From the NCBI GenBank assembly GCA_017432025.1, contig JAFRJX010000006.1, positions 1 through 64,000 on the forward strand: DNA of 64,000 nt, given 5' to 3'. The position numbers and the translations under genes were made by a program. Positions 17,433 to 25,275 of the stretch are shown here, one piece after another (position 1 is the stretch's first letter; each line of letters starts with the position of its first letter). The notes below the pieces were generated by a model. That model did no database searches. It saw nothing but the letters and a program-made list of their open reading frames with translations, and was not told where the DNA came from. The DNA comes from Candidatus Saccharimonadota bacterium. GTDB taxonomy: Bacteria > Patescibacteriota > Saccharimonadia > Saccharimonadales > Saccharimonadaceae.

Positions 17433-18626
17433 ATGAAGAAAATAGAGTGGAGAGAGAGAAAGACTAGTCTTGGTAACGCCATAATAATTGGTGCCGTGAT
17501 GGCAGTGCTTGGCGTTTTTGTTGGGATGAACTGGGACACTTGGTATAATAATTTTGCACCATATCTTGGTTTTACGAATCGCAAGACTTCTGACATGGAC
17601 TGGACTCCGCTTAATGAGGTCTATAATCAGCTATCGGTAACATTTAATGGCACGATTGATAAGAACAAGATTATTGATGGCGCCAAAAAAGGTTTAGTCG
17701 AAGCGCTTGAAGATCCTTATACATTATATATGACCGCAGATGAGACTAAGGAATTCTATGACGACCTCCATGGTAATGTCGGTTCAGGAATCGGCGTAGA
17801 AGTTGGTGTGCGCGATGGCTATGTGAGAGTCTTAAGGACGCTTCCGGATAATCCAGCGCGGAGGGCCGGAATTCTTGCAGGCGATATTTTATTTAAGGTT
17901 GACGGCGAAGAAGTTTGGTCGCTCTCGGCTGACGAAGTAGCAACTAAGATTCGTGGCGAAACTGGCTCGAAGGTTACTGTGACAGTAGTTCGAGATGGTA
18001 AAGAATACTCTTATGAAATGACTCGCGAAGTGATCAATAATGTTTCGGCCTATGTTGAATATGATGGCACGACGGCAATTATTCATGTCACTAGATTTGA
18101 CGAGGACACCGGCAAAAAGGTACAGACAATGGCGCAGGAGTTTTTGAAGCGCGATATCAGAAAAGTGATTCTTGATCTTCGTAATAATGGTGGTGGATAT
18201 GTATCCGCAGCCGCAGATTTACTCTCGCTTTGGCTTGACAACCAAACCGTGGTAATGCAGAAATCGTTGCACTATGGTAACACGGAAACTAAGTCATCTT
18301 CTGGCAAAGCGATTCTGAGGAATACTAAAACAGTCGTACTTGTGAATGGTTCGACAGCTTCAGCGGCAGAGATTGTGGCGGGTGCCCTCCAAGACTATGG
18401 TATTGCGCAGATTGTTGGTGAAAAGACTTATGGCAAGGGCGTTGTGCAAGGACTCTATGATTTATCAGACGGTGGCACTTTGAAGTCAACGATTGCCGAA
18501 TGGTATTCGCCGAAAGAACGCTCGATTAATAAGACTGGTGTTACTCCGGACATCGAAGTTGAGCGCTCATACGAAGATATCAATTCAATGCGTGATCCGC
18601 AACTGGATAAAGCAAAGGAGCTATAA
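17433..18626 (+). CDS. S41-family C-terminal processing peptidase
   Basis: Membrane-anchored serine protease of the CtpA/Prc type, acting outside the membrane on exported proteins. One N-terminal helix (about 14-33) is followed by a PDZ domain (about 110-200, with GIGVEVG and a PARRAGILAGD block) and the S41 protease core. The catalytic serine is in NGSTASAAEIVAG (about residue 310) and the lysine in GEKTYGKGVVQ (about 331). At 397 residues the length is normal. In other bacteria Ctp enzymes control levels of cell-wall hydrolases, which fits its place behind the CHAP protein. Its stop overlaps the next start in TAATG. Confidence 0.93.
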   Translation: MKKIEWRERKTSLGNAIIIGAVMAVLGVFVGMNWDTWYNNFAPYLGFTNRKTSDMDWTPLNEVYNQLSVTFNGTIDKNKIIDGAKKGLVEALEDPYTLYMTADETKEFYDDLHGNVGSGIGVEVGVRDGYVRVLRTLPDNPARRAGILAGDILFKVDGEEVWSLSADEVATKIRGETGSKVTVTVVRDGKEYSYEMTREVINNVSAYVEYDGTTAIIHVTRFDEDTGKKVQTMAQEFLKRDIRKVILDLRNNGGGYVSAAADLLSLWLDNQTVVMQKSLHYGNTETKSSSGKAILRNTKTVVLVNGSTASAAEIVAGALQDYGIAQIVGEKTYGKGVVQGLYDLSDGGTLKSTIAEWYSPKERSINKTGVTPDIEVERSYEDINSMRDPQLDKAKEL

Positions 18627-19879
18627 TGAGAGTTTTAATCGCTACTGCCGTCTACTACCCGATGGTAAATGGTGTGGCGGTTTTCTCGCATAACTTGGCG
18701 ACGGGACTGGCCAAGCGCGGTAATGAAGTCGCGGTGATTTGCCCAAGCCAGACCGGCAAGAATCATTCGAAGACTGAAGATGGCGTAAATGTGCATTATT
18801 TAAAGTCAACGCAGGCAAGAGTATATCCAGACCAAATTCATGATGTACCGGCGAAGAAGAAACTACTTGGCAAGGAAATGCCGCACCTATTCTATAAGCA
18901 TAGTCTTAGAGTGTCAGTTTTTCCGGCGCGTCAAATTAAGAAAATCATGAAGGCATTTAAGCCGGACGTGGTGCATGTGCAAGTTTCTGATCCGATTGGA
19001 CTATCGGTAGTATCATACGCTAGAAAAATGAACGTGCCGGTGGTGACAACGGAGCATAACCAGCCGGAAGTATTTACGGAACCGCTCCATATGCCGAAGC
19101 TAATTAAAAAGCCGGTTGATGCAATGTTGTCTTCGTATTTTTATAGTCGCCAGAAGAAAAGTGATTTCGTGACGATGCCGACGAAACAAGCGATTGATAA
19201 TTTGATTTTGTCACGGAAAAAAGAATTTAAGGTGCCGGTCGCAGCGGTGTCGAACGGCGTAGATTTGTCGAATTTCAAACCAGGCAAAGTTTCGGATGAG
19301 ATTTACGAGAAATATAAAATTCGTAAAAACGTACCAACCGTAGTATATGTTGGGCGGGTTGATCCGGAGAAGAAAGTTGGATTAGTAGTGGATGCGTTCT
19401 CGAAAGTGTTAGAGAAACTGCCAGAAGCACAACTTGTGGTAGTTGGTGACGGTGTGGATAGGCTTAGGATTGAGCAAAATGTGAAAAAACTCGGGGCCGA
19501 AAAATCAATTCGGATTCTTGGTCGCGTTTTACAGCCGGACCTTTATGAGTTATACCGGGTTGGTGATGTGTTTGCAACGGCCAGTGAAATTGAGACACAG
19601 GGAATTGTGCTAATTGAAGCGGCTGCTTCAGGTTTGCCACTGATTGCCGTAAATGCTGGCGCAGTGTCAGAAGTATGCATTACTGGTAAAAACGGATTTT
19701 TATGTGAACCAAAAAATGTGGAGCAGATTTCGGATAGTATATATAATATATTGTCTGATAAGGAATTACAGAAGAAATACAGTAAAGCATCACTCGAAAT
19801 CGCGGCTGAGCACGATCTCGAAAAGACAATAGATAAATTTTTAAATATATATAGCAAAGTAATTGGGTCAACAAAATAA
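18626..19879 (+). CDS. GT4-family glycosyltransferase
   Basis: Retaining GT-B glycosyltransferase. The N-terminal Rossmann domain begins with YYPMVNGVAVFSHNLA. The C-terminal domain has the nucleotide-sugar loop VYVGRVDPEKKV and the EX7E motif in ETQGIVLIEAAASGLPLI. The closest general types are diacylglycerol or phosphatidylinositol glycosyltransferases and capsule enzymes; substrate and acceptor cannot be read from sequence. It has no membrane helix and likely works at the inner membrane face. It is translationally coupled to the S41 peptidase. Its last codons form one arm of a long inverted repeat. Confidence 0.9.
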   Translation: MRVLIATAVYYPMVNGVAVFSHNLATGLAKRGNEVAVICPSQTGKNHSKTEDGVNVHYLKSTQARVYPDQIHDVPAKKKLLGKEMPHLFYKHSLRVSVFPARQIKKIMKAFKPDVVHVQVSDPIGLSVVSYARKMNVPVVTTEHNQPEVFTEPLHMPKLIKKPVDAMLSSYFYSRQKKSDFVTMPTKQAIDNLILSRKKEFKVPVAAVSNGVDLSNFKPGKVSDEIYEKYKIRKNVPTVVYVGRVDPEKKVGLVVDAFSKVLEKLPEAQLVVVGDGVDRLRIEQNVKKLGAEKSIRILGRVLQPDLYELYRVGDVFATASEIETQGIVLIEAAASGLPLIAVNAGAVSEVCITGKNGFLCEPKNVEQISDSIYNILSDKELQKKYSKASLEIAAEHDLEKTIDKFLNIYSKVIGSTK

Positions 19880-19949
19880 GTACTTTTGGGACACGCTCGA
19901 GGCCGCTCGGCCAAGCTTATGGTCCCAAAAGTACTTTTTTTGTTGCCCC
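19865..19949. terminator. long imperfect inverted repeat, probable bidirectional terminator
   Basis: The arms are 19865-19892 and 19922-19949. A perfect 15-bp inner stem (from AAGTACTTTTGGGAC) continues outward, after single mismatches, for 8 and then 3 more pairs. The loop is 29 bases and holds GGCC-GCTC-GGCC. The left arm covers the last codons of the glycosyltransferase gene and the right arm reaches the leuS stop. The T run at 19935-19941 suits plus-strand termination. Confidence 0.75.
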
Positions 19950-22333
19950 TACACTACAATATTTAAGAGTTTAGCTTTCTTCACGAAAATCGTTTTCTTG
20001 ATGCCGGATTCGGTGTATTTTTTCACTTTTTCGTCTTGTTTGGCGATCTCAATCACTTTCTTTTCATCTTCAAGATCGGCTTTATCAACTACGAGTTTGG
20101 CGCGGAGTTTGCCGTTGATCTGGACGACAACTTCAACAGTGTCGGAAGCAAGATACTTTTCATCCCAAACTGGCCAGACGTCATCGCTCTTTAACTCTTC
20201 AAGCATTTCGGAAGCGAGGTGCGGTGCAAATGGCTTCAAGAGTTTAGCTAAGGTAATTTGATCGTCCTTCGAAGCGCCAAGCTTGTAAAGCTCATTGACA
20301 TATTCCATAAGCGCAGCGACTGCCGTGTTGAAGTTGAAGCGGTGAATGTCTTCAGTGACTTTTTTAATTGTCTTGTGGCGAACTACAGTGGTATCACCCT
20401 TAGCGGATGGCTTCAGGGATTTGTCAAAGACTAGACTCCAAGAACGGTTGAGGAAGCGATAAACACCACCAACTGAACGTGGATCCCAGGCGGCGTCTTG
20501 GTCGTATGGACCAATAAACATTTCGTAGGTGCGGAGTGTGTCGGCGCCGTAACCATCATTAATTACATCGAGTGGATCAATTACGTTGCCCTTGGATTTA
20601 CTCATCTTCTTACCGTCTGGAGCGTTGATGTAACCATTGTAAAGCAAGCGTTTGATTGGTTCACGGAATGGGAGATAACCTTCGTCGGCAAAGAATTTAC
20701 ACCAGAAGCGGACGTAGAGCAAGTGTGCTACGGCGTGGTCGCCACCACAGTAATAATCGAGTGGCTCCCAATAATTAATGGCATCTGGATCCCAGGCGTG
20801 TTTTGAATCACGAGGTGAAGCATAGCGCCAGAGATACCAAGATGAACAAGCGTAGCCATCGAGAGTATCAGTTTCACGGGTCATTTCTTCGCCGTCAATC
20901 GTGACTTTCAGCCAATCTTTGGCTTTCGCAAGGGCGGAGCGACCGGTGTGATCTGGACGATAATCTTCGACTTCTGGAATAATGACTGGAAGTTGGTCTT
21001 CTGGAATTGGATGTGGGTTGCCATTCTTGTCGTAGGCGATTGGAATTGGGCAGCCCCAATAGCGTTGGCGGGAAATCAGCCAGTCACGCATCTTGTAGGT
21101 GACTTTCTTTTTGCCATAGCCTTGCTGCTCGAGCCAGTCGTTGATTTCTTCGCGGACTTCGCTGGATGGGCGGCCAGTGAATGGGCCGGAATTTACCATT
21201 GTACCTTCGCCAACATAGCATGGGGAATCATCTTCCATGCCTTCTGGACGTTCGACGACTTTAATAATCGGGAGTTTAAACTTAGTTGCAAATTCAAAGT
21301 CGCGCTCGTCGCCGGACGGCACAGCCATAATGGCACCGGTACCATAACCAAACAAGACGTAATCGGCAACCCAGATTTGCATGAGCTCGCCGGTGGCTGG
21401 GTTAATAGCGTAAGAACCGGTAAAGACGCCGGTCTTTTCTTTATTTTCTTGGCGTTCGATCTCGGATTTCTTAATTGCATTCTTACAGTATTCTTCGACG
21501 GCTTTCTTGGTGTCTTTCGTGACGAGTTTCGCGATAATCGGATGCTCTGGAGCGACCACCATAAAGGTAGCGCCAAACAAAGTGTCTGGGCGAGTAGTAA
21601 AGACGGTCAATGTTTCTTTGTGATCTTTAATCTTAAAGGTAATTTCGGCACCTTCGGAACGACCAATCCAGTTTTTCTGGGCGGTCTTGATTTTTTCTGG
21701 CCATTCGACGTGGTCGATATCTTCGAGAAGTTCATCAGCATAGGCAGTAATCTTGAAGAACCACTGCTTCATCTTTTTCTTTTCTACTTCGTGGCCACAG
21801 CGCCAGCATTTGCCGTTTTCGACTTGTTCGTTCGCGAGCACAGTTTGGTCGACTGGGCACCACCATTGGTAGGATTCCTTTTGATAGGCGAGACCTTTTT
21901 TGTAAAGTTGAAGGAAGCACCACTGAGTCCACTTGTAATATTCTGGGTCGGAAGTATTGATTTCGCGATCCCAGTCGATAGCATAGCCGAGCCTTTTAGC
22001 TTGCTTACGGAAATTATCAATATTGATCTTGGTGATGTCTTGTGGGGCGGTACCGGTCTTGATAGCGTAGTTTTCGGCCGGGAGACCAAAGGTATCGTAG
22101 CCAAATGGACGCATGACATTCATTTGCTGTTGTTTAAAGAAACGGGTGAGCACATCAACAATCGTGAAGTTACGGACGTGACCGACATGTAGGCCGGCAC
22201 CAGATGGGTAAGGGAACATCTCTGCTAGGAATACTTTCGGCTGATCAGAGGTTTCAGTTGCTTTAAACGGCTTCTCTTTTTCCCAACGAGCTTGCCATTT
22301 TTCTTCGATTTTTAGTGGCTCATATCTATCCAT
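19949..22333 (-). CDS. leuS: leucyl-tRNA synthetase
   Basis: Class I synthetase that charges tRNA-Leu. The HIGH-type motif is in PYPSGAGLHVGHVRN (about residues 41-55) and the KMSKS motif in GKKMSKSKGNVIDP (about 570). A zinc ribbon with CWRCGHE is retained near residue 176, and the CP1 editing domain includes the FTTRPDTLFGAT stretch. The 794-residue length fits short bacterial LeuRS. It starts nine bases after the tsaC-like stop, with a TGCTATAAT box in between, so it may have its own leaderless message as well as read-through. Confidence 0.97.
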   Translation of the reverse strand: MDRYEPLKIEEKWQARWEKEKPFKATETSDQPKVFLAEMFPYPSGAGLHVGHVRNFTIVDVLTRFFKQQQMNVMRPFGYDTFGLPAENYAIKTGTAPQDITKINIDNFRKQAKRLGYAIDWDREINTSDPEYYKWTQWCFLQLYKKGLAYQKESYQWWCPVDQTVLANEQVENGKCWRCGHEVEKKKMKQWFFKITAYADELLEDIDHVEWPEKIKTAQKNWIGRSEGAEITFKIKDHKETLTVFTTRPDTLFGATFMVVAPEHPIIAKLVTKDTKKAVEEYCKNAIKKSEIERQENKEKTGVFTGSYAINPATGELMQIWVADYVLFGYGTGAIMAVPSGDERDFEFATKFKLPIIKVVERPEGMEDDSPCYVGEGTMVNSGPFTGRPSSEVREEINDWLEQQGYGKKKVTYKMRDWLISRQRYWGCPIPIAYDKNGNPHPIPEDQLPVIIPEVEDYRPDHTGRSALAKAKDWLKVTIDGEEMTRETDTLDGYACSSWYLWRYASPRDSKHAWDPDAINYWEPLDYYCGGDHAVAHLLYVRFWCKFFADEGYLPFREPIKRLLYNGYINAPDGKKMSKSKGNVIDPLDVINDGYGADTLRTYEMFIGPYDQDAAWDPRSVGGVYRFLNRSWSLVFDKSLKPSAKGDTTVVRHKTIKKVTEDIHRFNFNTAVAALMEYVNELYKLGASKDDQITLAKLLKPFAPHLASEMLEELKSDDVWPVWDEKYLASDTVEVVVQINGKLRAKLVVDKADLEDEKKVIEIAKQDEKVKKYTESGIKKTIFVKKAKLLNIVV

Positions 22334-22341
22334 AATGGATA

Positions 22342-22350
22342 ATTATAGCA
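22342..22350 (-). promoter_or_regulatory. leaderless leuS promoter overlapping the upstream stop
   Basis: On the minus strand TGCTATAAT ends eight bases before the leuS ATG. The TAA stop of the tsaC-like gene lies within TATAAT. Confidence 0.6.
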
Positions 22351-22879
22351 CTTTTAGATTACCTTGTCGAATAATTTTAGGGGAATTACCGGTGAAGTCC
22401 ACGATAGTGGATGGCAGGTGACCGGTGATGGATTTCGGCGTGCCACCACGCGGGTTGGCCGATGTTAGAAGCATTGGGCCGGTGGCTTTCAAAATTTCGG
22501 CATAGAATTCATGATCTGGAATACGGATGCCGATGGAATCAAAGTGGTCAAAATAGTAGTTTTTAAAATCAGGATTCTTCGGGAGGATTAGGGTAATTTC
22601 ACCTGGAACATACTTCTTGATTAACTCCTTAGCGCTTTCTGGAACGATAACGTATTTTTTGATATCCGATTTATTCTTAGGAACGAGGGTAAAGACTTTG
22701 CCAGACTCAAAGCCACGGTTTTTTAATTTCATCAGTTTATCGATGGCAATTTTATCATTTAAAAGGACAGCGTAGCCTTCGACCGTCTCGGTTGGAACAG
22801 TGGCGACTTCATGCGAAAGAAGCTGCTTAATAATGGCAGATTTGTCGTATTCAGAGGCTAAGCTATTTTGACATTTCAT
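22343..22879 (-). CDS. tsaC: Sua5/YciO/YrdC-family protein, probable threonylcarbamoyl-AMP synthase
   Basis: Predicted to make threonylcarbamoyl-AMP from threonine, bicarbonate and ATP for the t6A37 tRNA modification. It has the family's N-terminal VPTETVEGYAV (usually PTETVYGLG), a basic LKNRG stretch in the KRP-motif position, ITLILPKN and LLTSANPRGG (TSAN motif). At 178 residues it is a single-domain TsaC type without the Sua5 C-terminal domain. The altered N-terminal motif makes YciO/YrdC the safe family call. It precedes leuS in a two-gene unit and is divergent from the methyltransferase. Confidence 0.85.
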   Translation of the reverse strand: MKCQNSLASEYDKSAIIKQLLSHEVATVPTETVEGYAVLLNDKIAIDKLMKLKNRGFESGKVFTLVPKNKSDIKKYVIVPESAKELIKKYVPGEITLILPKNPDFKNYYFDHFDSIGIRIPDHEFYAEILKATGPMLLTSANPRGGTPKSITGHLPSTIVDFTGNSPKIIRQGNLKVL

Positions 22880-22896
22880 AAGTTTTATTATATCAT
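22868..22896 (+). promoter_or_regulatory. leaderless promoter of the SpoU methyltransferase gene
   Basis: Consensus TTGACA (22868-22873), a 17-base spacer and TATCAT (22891-22896), then the ATG six bases later. On the other strand the same region carries TATAAT (22887-22892) seven bases before the tsaC ATG at 22879, so the two divergent -10 boxes overlap. Confidence 0.75.
22887..22892 (-). promoter_or_regulatory. -10 box of the tsaC-leuS unit
   Basis: TATAAT on the minus strand, seven bases before the tsaC ATG, with no Shine-Dalgarno. It overlaps the divergent -10 box by two bases, so the two promoters probably exclude each other. Confidence 0.6.
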
Positions 22897-22902
22897 ATTT
22901 TT

Positions 22903-23409
22903 ATGAAAATGACACTCGTTCTCGATAATATCCGCTCGACTTATAATGTCGGAGCGATTCTTCGCACGGCGGATGGTTTTGGGGTTTCGCACGTGATTTT
23001 GTCGGGCTATACACCACGGGTGCACGACAAGAATTTACTTCCACATTTGCGCGAGAAACTTGATCATGAGATTCATAAAACGGCGCTTGGCGCGGAAGAT
23101 ATGTTAGATATTTATTCATCTGATGATATAAAATCAGAGTTAATTAAACTCCGCGAACAGGGATGGCAAATCGTTGGGCTGGAGAATAATATCCAAAATG
23201 TGAAGTTAATTCAGTCCACCGACCCCAAGTTAACAGAGGCATTATCAGATAAGGTGGCCTTAGTTTTAGGGGAGGAAGTGAGTGGCATTGATTATTCACT
23301 CCATGATATAATTGACCTGTTTATTGAAATTCCGATGCGGGGCCAGAAAGAATCCTTTAATGTATCGGTGGCGGCCGGTATTGCGATGTATCAATTGATG
23401 GCGAAATAA
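22903..23409 (+). CDS. SpoU/TrmH-family rRNA/tRNA 2'-O-methyltransferase
   Basis: SPOUT-fold RNA methyltransferase. It shows motif 1 (LDNIRSTYNVGAILRTADG, residues 6-24), motif 2 (ALVLGEEVSGID) and motif 3 (EIPMRGQKESFNVSVAAGIAMY), which build the knotted S-adenosylmethionine site. The conserved arginine of motif 1 and the asparagine of motif 3 are present. At 168 residues it has no extra substrate domain, so the target RNA cannot be named; TrmL/TrmH-like is most likely. Its start directly follows a consensus promoter. Confidence 0.9.
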   Translation: MKMTLVLDNIRSTYNVGAILRTADGFGVSHVILSGYTPRVHDKNLLPHLREKLDHEIHKTALGAEDMLDIYSSDDIKSELIKLREQGWQIVGLENNIQNVKLIQSTDPKLTEALSDKVALVLGEEVSGIDYSLHDIIDLFIEIPMRGQKESFNVSVAAGIAMYQLMAK

Positions 23410-23414
23410 AAAAT

Positions 23415-23438
23415 CCCCCGTTTTCACGGGGGAAAGGG
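23415..23438 (-). terminator. terminator of the 277-aa minus-strand gene
   Basis: CCCCCG (23415-23420) pairs with CGGGGG (23427-23432) around a 6-base loop. On the minus strand it is followed by a T run, so it serves the gene at 23443-24276. There is no T run in the plus direction. Confidence 0.8.
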
Positions 23439-23442
23439 GGTG

Positions 23443-24276
23443 TTATACGTAGTACCAGTAGAGACTGCCGTTTTTCATGTGATTTAAAACGGCGACGTCC
23501 GTGGCGATTTTGGTGTACCCTTTAATATTTTTGTAGGGCGCGTGGGCGAACATTTTGTATCCGTCCGGAGACAAAGTGATGCGACCGATAACGTGCGTCG
23601 CGTAACTAACTGGGGCTTCGTCGCCGAGCTCGGTACTAAGTATTGTCTCTCGGTTCTCGGCGAAGCAGTTGGGAATCCAGGCGCTGTACCCGTGGTTCTC
23701 GGGGATTCGGATGACGGATATTTCGTCCGACATGCGGCTATAAGCGCGTCGGACGCCATAAAAGACGTCAATTTTTTCGTGGGCAACGTAGTCGGGGCGA
23801 TTGTTGATAAATGCTTGCATCACGGGGGTATTCAGGAGTTCCTGGTCGATACCTTCGAACTCCCAGTCCGTGCACTCAATGACCGATTTCTTTCCTATAT
23901 ATTCTCCAATAAGAATGCGCTTATAAAGCGGGAACCGGGATGGTCCTTTAAAATCAGGATCATCCTCGAGTTTCAGGATGGCGACAGCGTACTTTCCGTT
24001 GGTTTTCTTAACAATGAAAGATTGGTTGACATCTTTTCTGGTCGGGCCGGAGATTTCCGAGCCGTAGGCCGAGACAACGCTTTCGATGTCTTTACCGAGT
24101 TCAACCAGACGACCATACCAGTCGTAGACTTCGGTTGGACCCATGATGATGACCATACTGTCATCGCTGAAGAGTCGGGACTCGAACTGACCTTTATCGT
24201 CCATGAACGAAATGGAACGGTGGAAGCCGCCATTTAGCTCGAATCCGTCGATTGCAGATAACGCTTTTCTCCCCAT
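23443..24276 (-). CDS. orphan cytoplasmic protein (277 aa), unknown
   Basis: Not recognised. No signal peptide or membrane segment is seen. It is rich in aromatic residues, with a Tyr/His-containing C-terminal half and a YWYYV end. The ATG at 24276 has AAGAGGTG upstream. The leader of about 46 bases has a perfect 6-bp hairpin (24305-24320) near its 5' end. Promoter (TTTACA-17-TATAAT) and terminator are both clear, so this is a well-defined single-gene unit. It is divergent from the glutaredoxin gene, and their -35 boxes overlap. Confidence 0.8.
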   Translation of the reverse strand: MGRKALSAIDGFELNGGFHRSISFMDDKGQFESRLFSDDSMVIIMGPTEVYDWYGRLVELGKDIESVVSAYGSEISGPTRKDVNQSFIVKKTNGKYAVAILKLEDDPDFKGPSRFPLYKRILIGEYIGKKSVIECTDWEFEGIDQELLNTPVMQAFINNRPDYVAHEKIDVFYGVRRAYSRMSDEISVIRIPENHGYSAWIPNCFAENRETILSTELGDEAPVSYATHVIGRITLSPDGYKMFAHAPYKNIKGYTKIATDVAVLNHMKNGSLYWYYV

Positions 24277-24304
24277 GTAATAACACCTCTTTCTTAAAAA
24301 TCTA

Positions 24305-24320
24305 TTTGCCCGGAGGCAAA
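24305..24320 (-). promoter_or_regulatory. 5' leader hairpin of the 277-aa gene
   Basis: TTTGCC and GGCAAA form a perfect 6-bp stem with a 4-base loop, starting a few bases after the predicted transcription start. Hairpins at this position often protect mRNA from decay. Confidence 0.5.
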
Positions 24321-24328
24321 TCTTGTAT

Positions 24329-24357
24329 ATTATAGCATACTTTATCTGTTTTGTAAA
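24329..24357 (-). promoter_or_regulatory. promoter of the 277-aa gene
   Basis: On the minus strand: TTTACA (24352-24357), a 17-base spacer and an extended TGCTATAAT (-10 at 24329-24334). Confidence 0.75.
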
Positions 24358-24379
24358 GTGAAGGAGAGTGTGGTAGAAT
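24351..24379 (+). promoter_or_regulatory. leaderless promoter of the glutaredoxin gene
   Basis: TTGTAA (24351-24356), a 17-base spacer and TAGAAT (24374-24379), then the ATG six bases later. The -35 box is the complement of, and almost coincides with, that of the divergent promoter. Confidence 0.7.
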
Positions 24380-24385
24380 AGAAAT

Positions 24386-24592
24386 ATGATTAAGATTTAT
24401 ACGACTCCAACTTGCGCCTACTGCCATGCACTTATGGATTGGCTCGATGAAAAAGGTATTAAATATCAGGAAATCGATGCATCGGACGACGATTCGATTA
24501 ATGTAGTACCGGTAACTGTCATCGGTAACGAAAGAATTGTGGGCTTCGATCGTCCAGCTATTAAGAGAGCACTCAAAAAAATCTCCGCTTAA
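24386..24592 (+). CDS. glutaredoxin/NrdH-like thiol-disulfide protein
   Basis: A 68-residue minimal thioredoxin-fold protein with the redox pair CAYC at residues 11-14 (in TTPTCAYCHALMDWL), the cis-proline stretch VVPVTVIGN and the C-terminal GFDRPAIKRAL helix typical of glutaredoxins of the NrdH/GrxC group. It probably reduces disulfides in the cytoplasm. No ribonucleotide reductase lies nearby. It is transcribed from a leaderless promoter. Confidence 0.9.
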   Translation: MIKIYTTPTCAYCHALMDWLDEKGIKYQEIDASDDDSINVVPVTVIGNERIVGFDRPAIKRALKKISA

Positions 24593-24593
24593 A

Positions 24594-24613
24594 TATACCA
24601 AATATGGTATAAT
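24594..24613 (+). promoter_or_regulatory. palindrome overlapping the -10 box, possible operator
   Basis: TATACC (24594-24599) and GGTATA (24606-24611) form a perfect inverted repeat around AAATAT. The right arm runs into the TATAAT at 24608-24613 that serves the gene starting at 24660. A regulator bound here would block the promoter. A weak hairpin terminator for the glutaredoxin gene is the alternative, but there is no T run. Confidence 0.4.
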
Positions 24614-24659
24614 CAAGATGATGGTTTTTGGTCCATAGAAAAATGAAGAGGTGGTTCAT

Positions 24660-25172
24660 TTGTTTAACAAGGTCAGAGTTAAAGCAACTTGCTACATTGC
24701 TGCCTACAGCAGAGATCAATACATCGAATTATTCAATAGACTGCTAGCGCAGAAAGATGAGGATGCCGAGTGGTACAAAGTATCAAAATTTGGTTTTGAT
24801 CCTGAAGTACTGGCCGGTATTGCGGGCGGAAATGGGAATCTTATCATGATTCGCTATGCGATGCCCATTGCAGATACCTACAAAGGTGGAATTGATGCCT
24901 TCAGCGTATCTGGAGTTAACGAGTTCCGCAGATTTGAATCTGTGGGAGTAGTTGAGCTGGGATTTATTTTTACGACTCGGGACAATAAGCTTTTTACTGA
25001 AGTCGAGAAAGTATTTCTGATGCATTATGCCAAAAGAGCACTATCGGATTACGCTGAGAGGATGGGCTGCATTTATGCAGAAGTCGAAGCGAGCGATGGC
25101 TCGGGTGAAGACTTTTTCTATGCTAACTCAGCGACCGAAACTTGCGACCCTTTAAAAAAGGAGGACCTGTGA
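24660..25172 (+). CDS. orphan protein (170 aa), unknown
   Basis: The frame opens at a GTG at 24651, but the TTG at 24660 is preferred because AGAGGTGG (about 24647-24654) then sits at normal spacing. No domain is recognised with confidence. The C-terminal half has a helix, then GCIYAEVEASDGSGEDFFYAN, faintly like the end of a GNAT acetyltransferase, but the acetyl-CoA loop is not evident. No membrane segment or signal peptide. The leader is about 40 bases. A palindrome overlaps the promoter, and a strong terminator follows the gene. Confidence 0.7.
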   Translation: MFNKVRVKATCYIAAYSRDQYIELFNRLLAQKDEDAEWYKVSKFGFDPEVLAGIAGGNGNLIMIRYAMPIADTYKGGIDAFSVSGVNEFRRFESVGVVELGFIFTTRDNKLFTEVEKVFLMHYAKRALSDYAERMGCIYAEVEASDGSGEDFFYANSATETCDPLKKEDL

Positions 25173-25178
25173 CCATCA

Positions 25179-25210
25179 CCCTTCCGTAGATAAACGGAGG
25201 GGATTTTTTT
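25179..25210 (+). terminator. intrinsic terminator
   Basis: CCCTTCCGT (25179-25187) pairs with ACGGAGGGG (25194-25202), one G-T pair, with a 6-base loop and a run of seven Ts. It ends the orphan gene unit before the rpmF promoter. Confidence 0.85.
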
Positions 25211-25214
25211 CGCC

Positions 25215-25243
25215 TTGCCAAGTGATTAAAAAAGTGGTAATAT
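25215..25243 (+). promoter_or_regulatory. promoter of the rpmF-nusB-Nudix-rnc operon
   Basis: TTGCCA (25215-25220), a 17-base spacer and TAATAT (25238-25243) with an upstream TGG (extended -10). The leader is about 26 bases and carries AAGGAG before the ATG at 25276. Confidence 0.7.
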
Positions 25244-25275
25244 GGTCAAAAGTATCTATTAAACTAAGGAGCAAA

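Noticed and set aside
20948-22192. A 414-codon open frame antisense to leuS
   Set aside because: It is a shadow of the conserved leuS codons: Trp/Phe/Val-rich, with no ribosome site and no family match.
23542-24237. A 231-codon plus-strand frame opposite the 277-aa gene
   Set aside because: The minus-strand gene has promoter, ribosome site and terminator; the plus frame has none of these.
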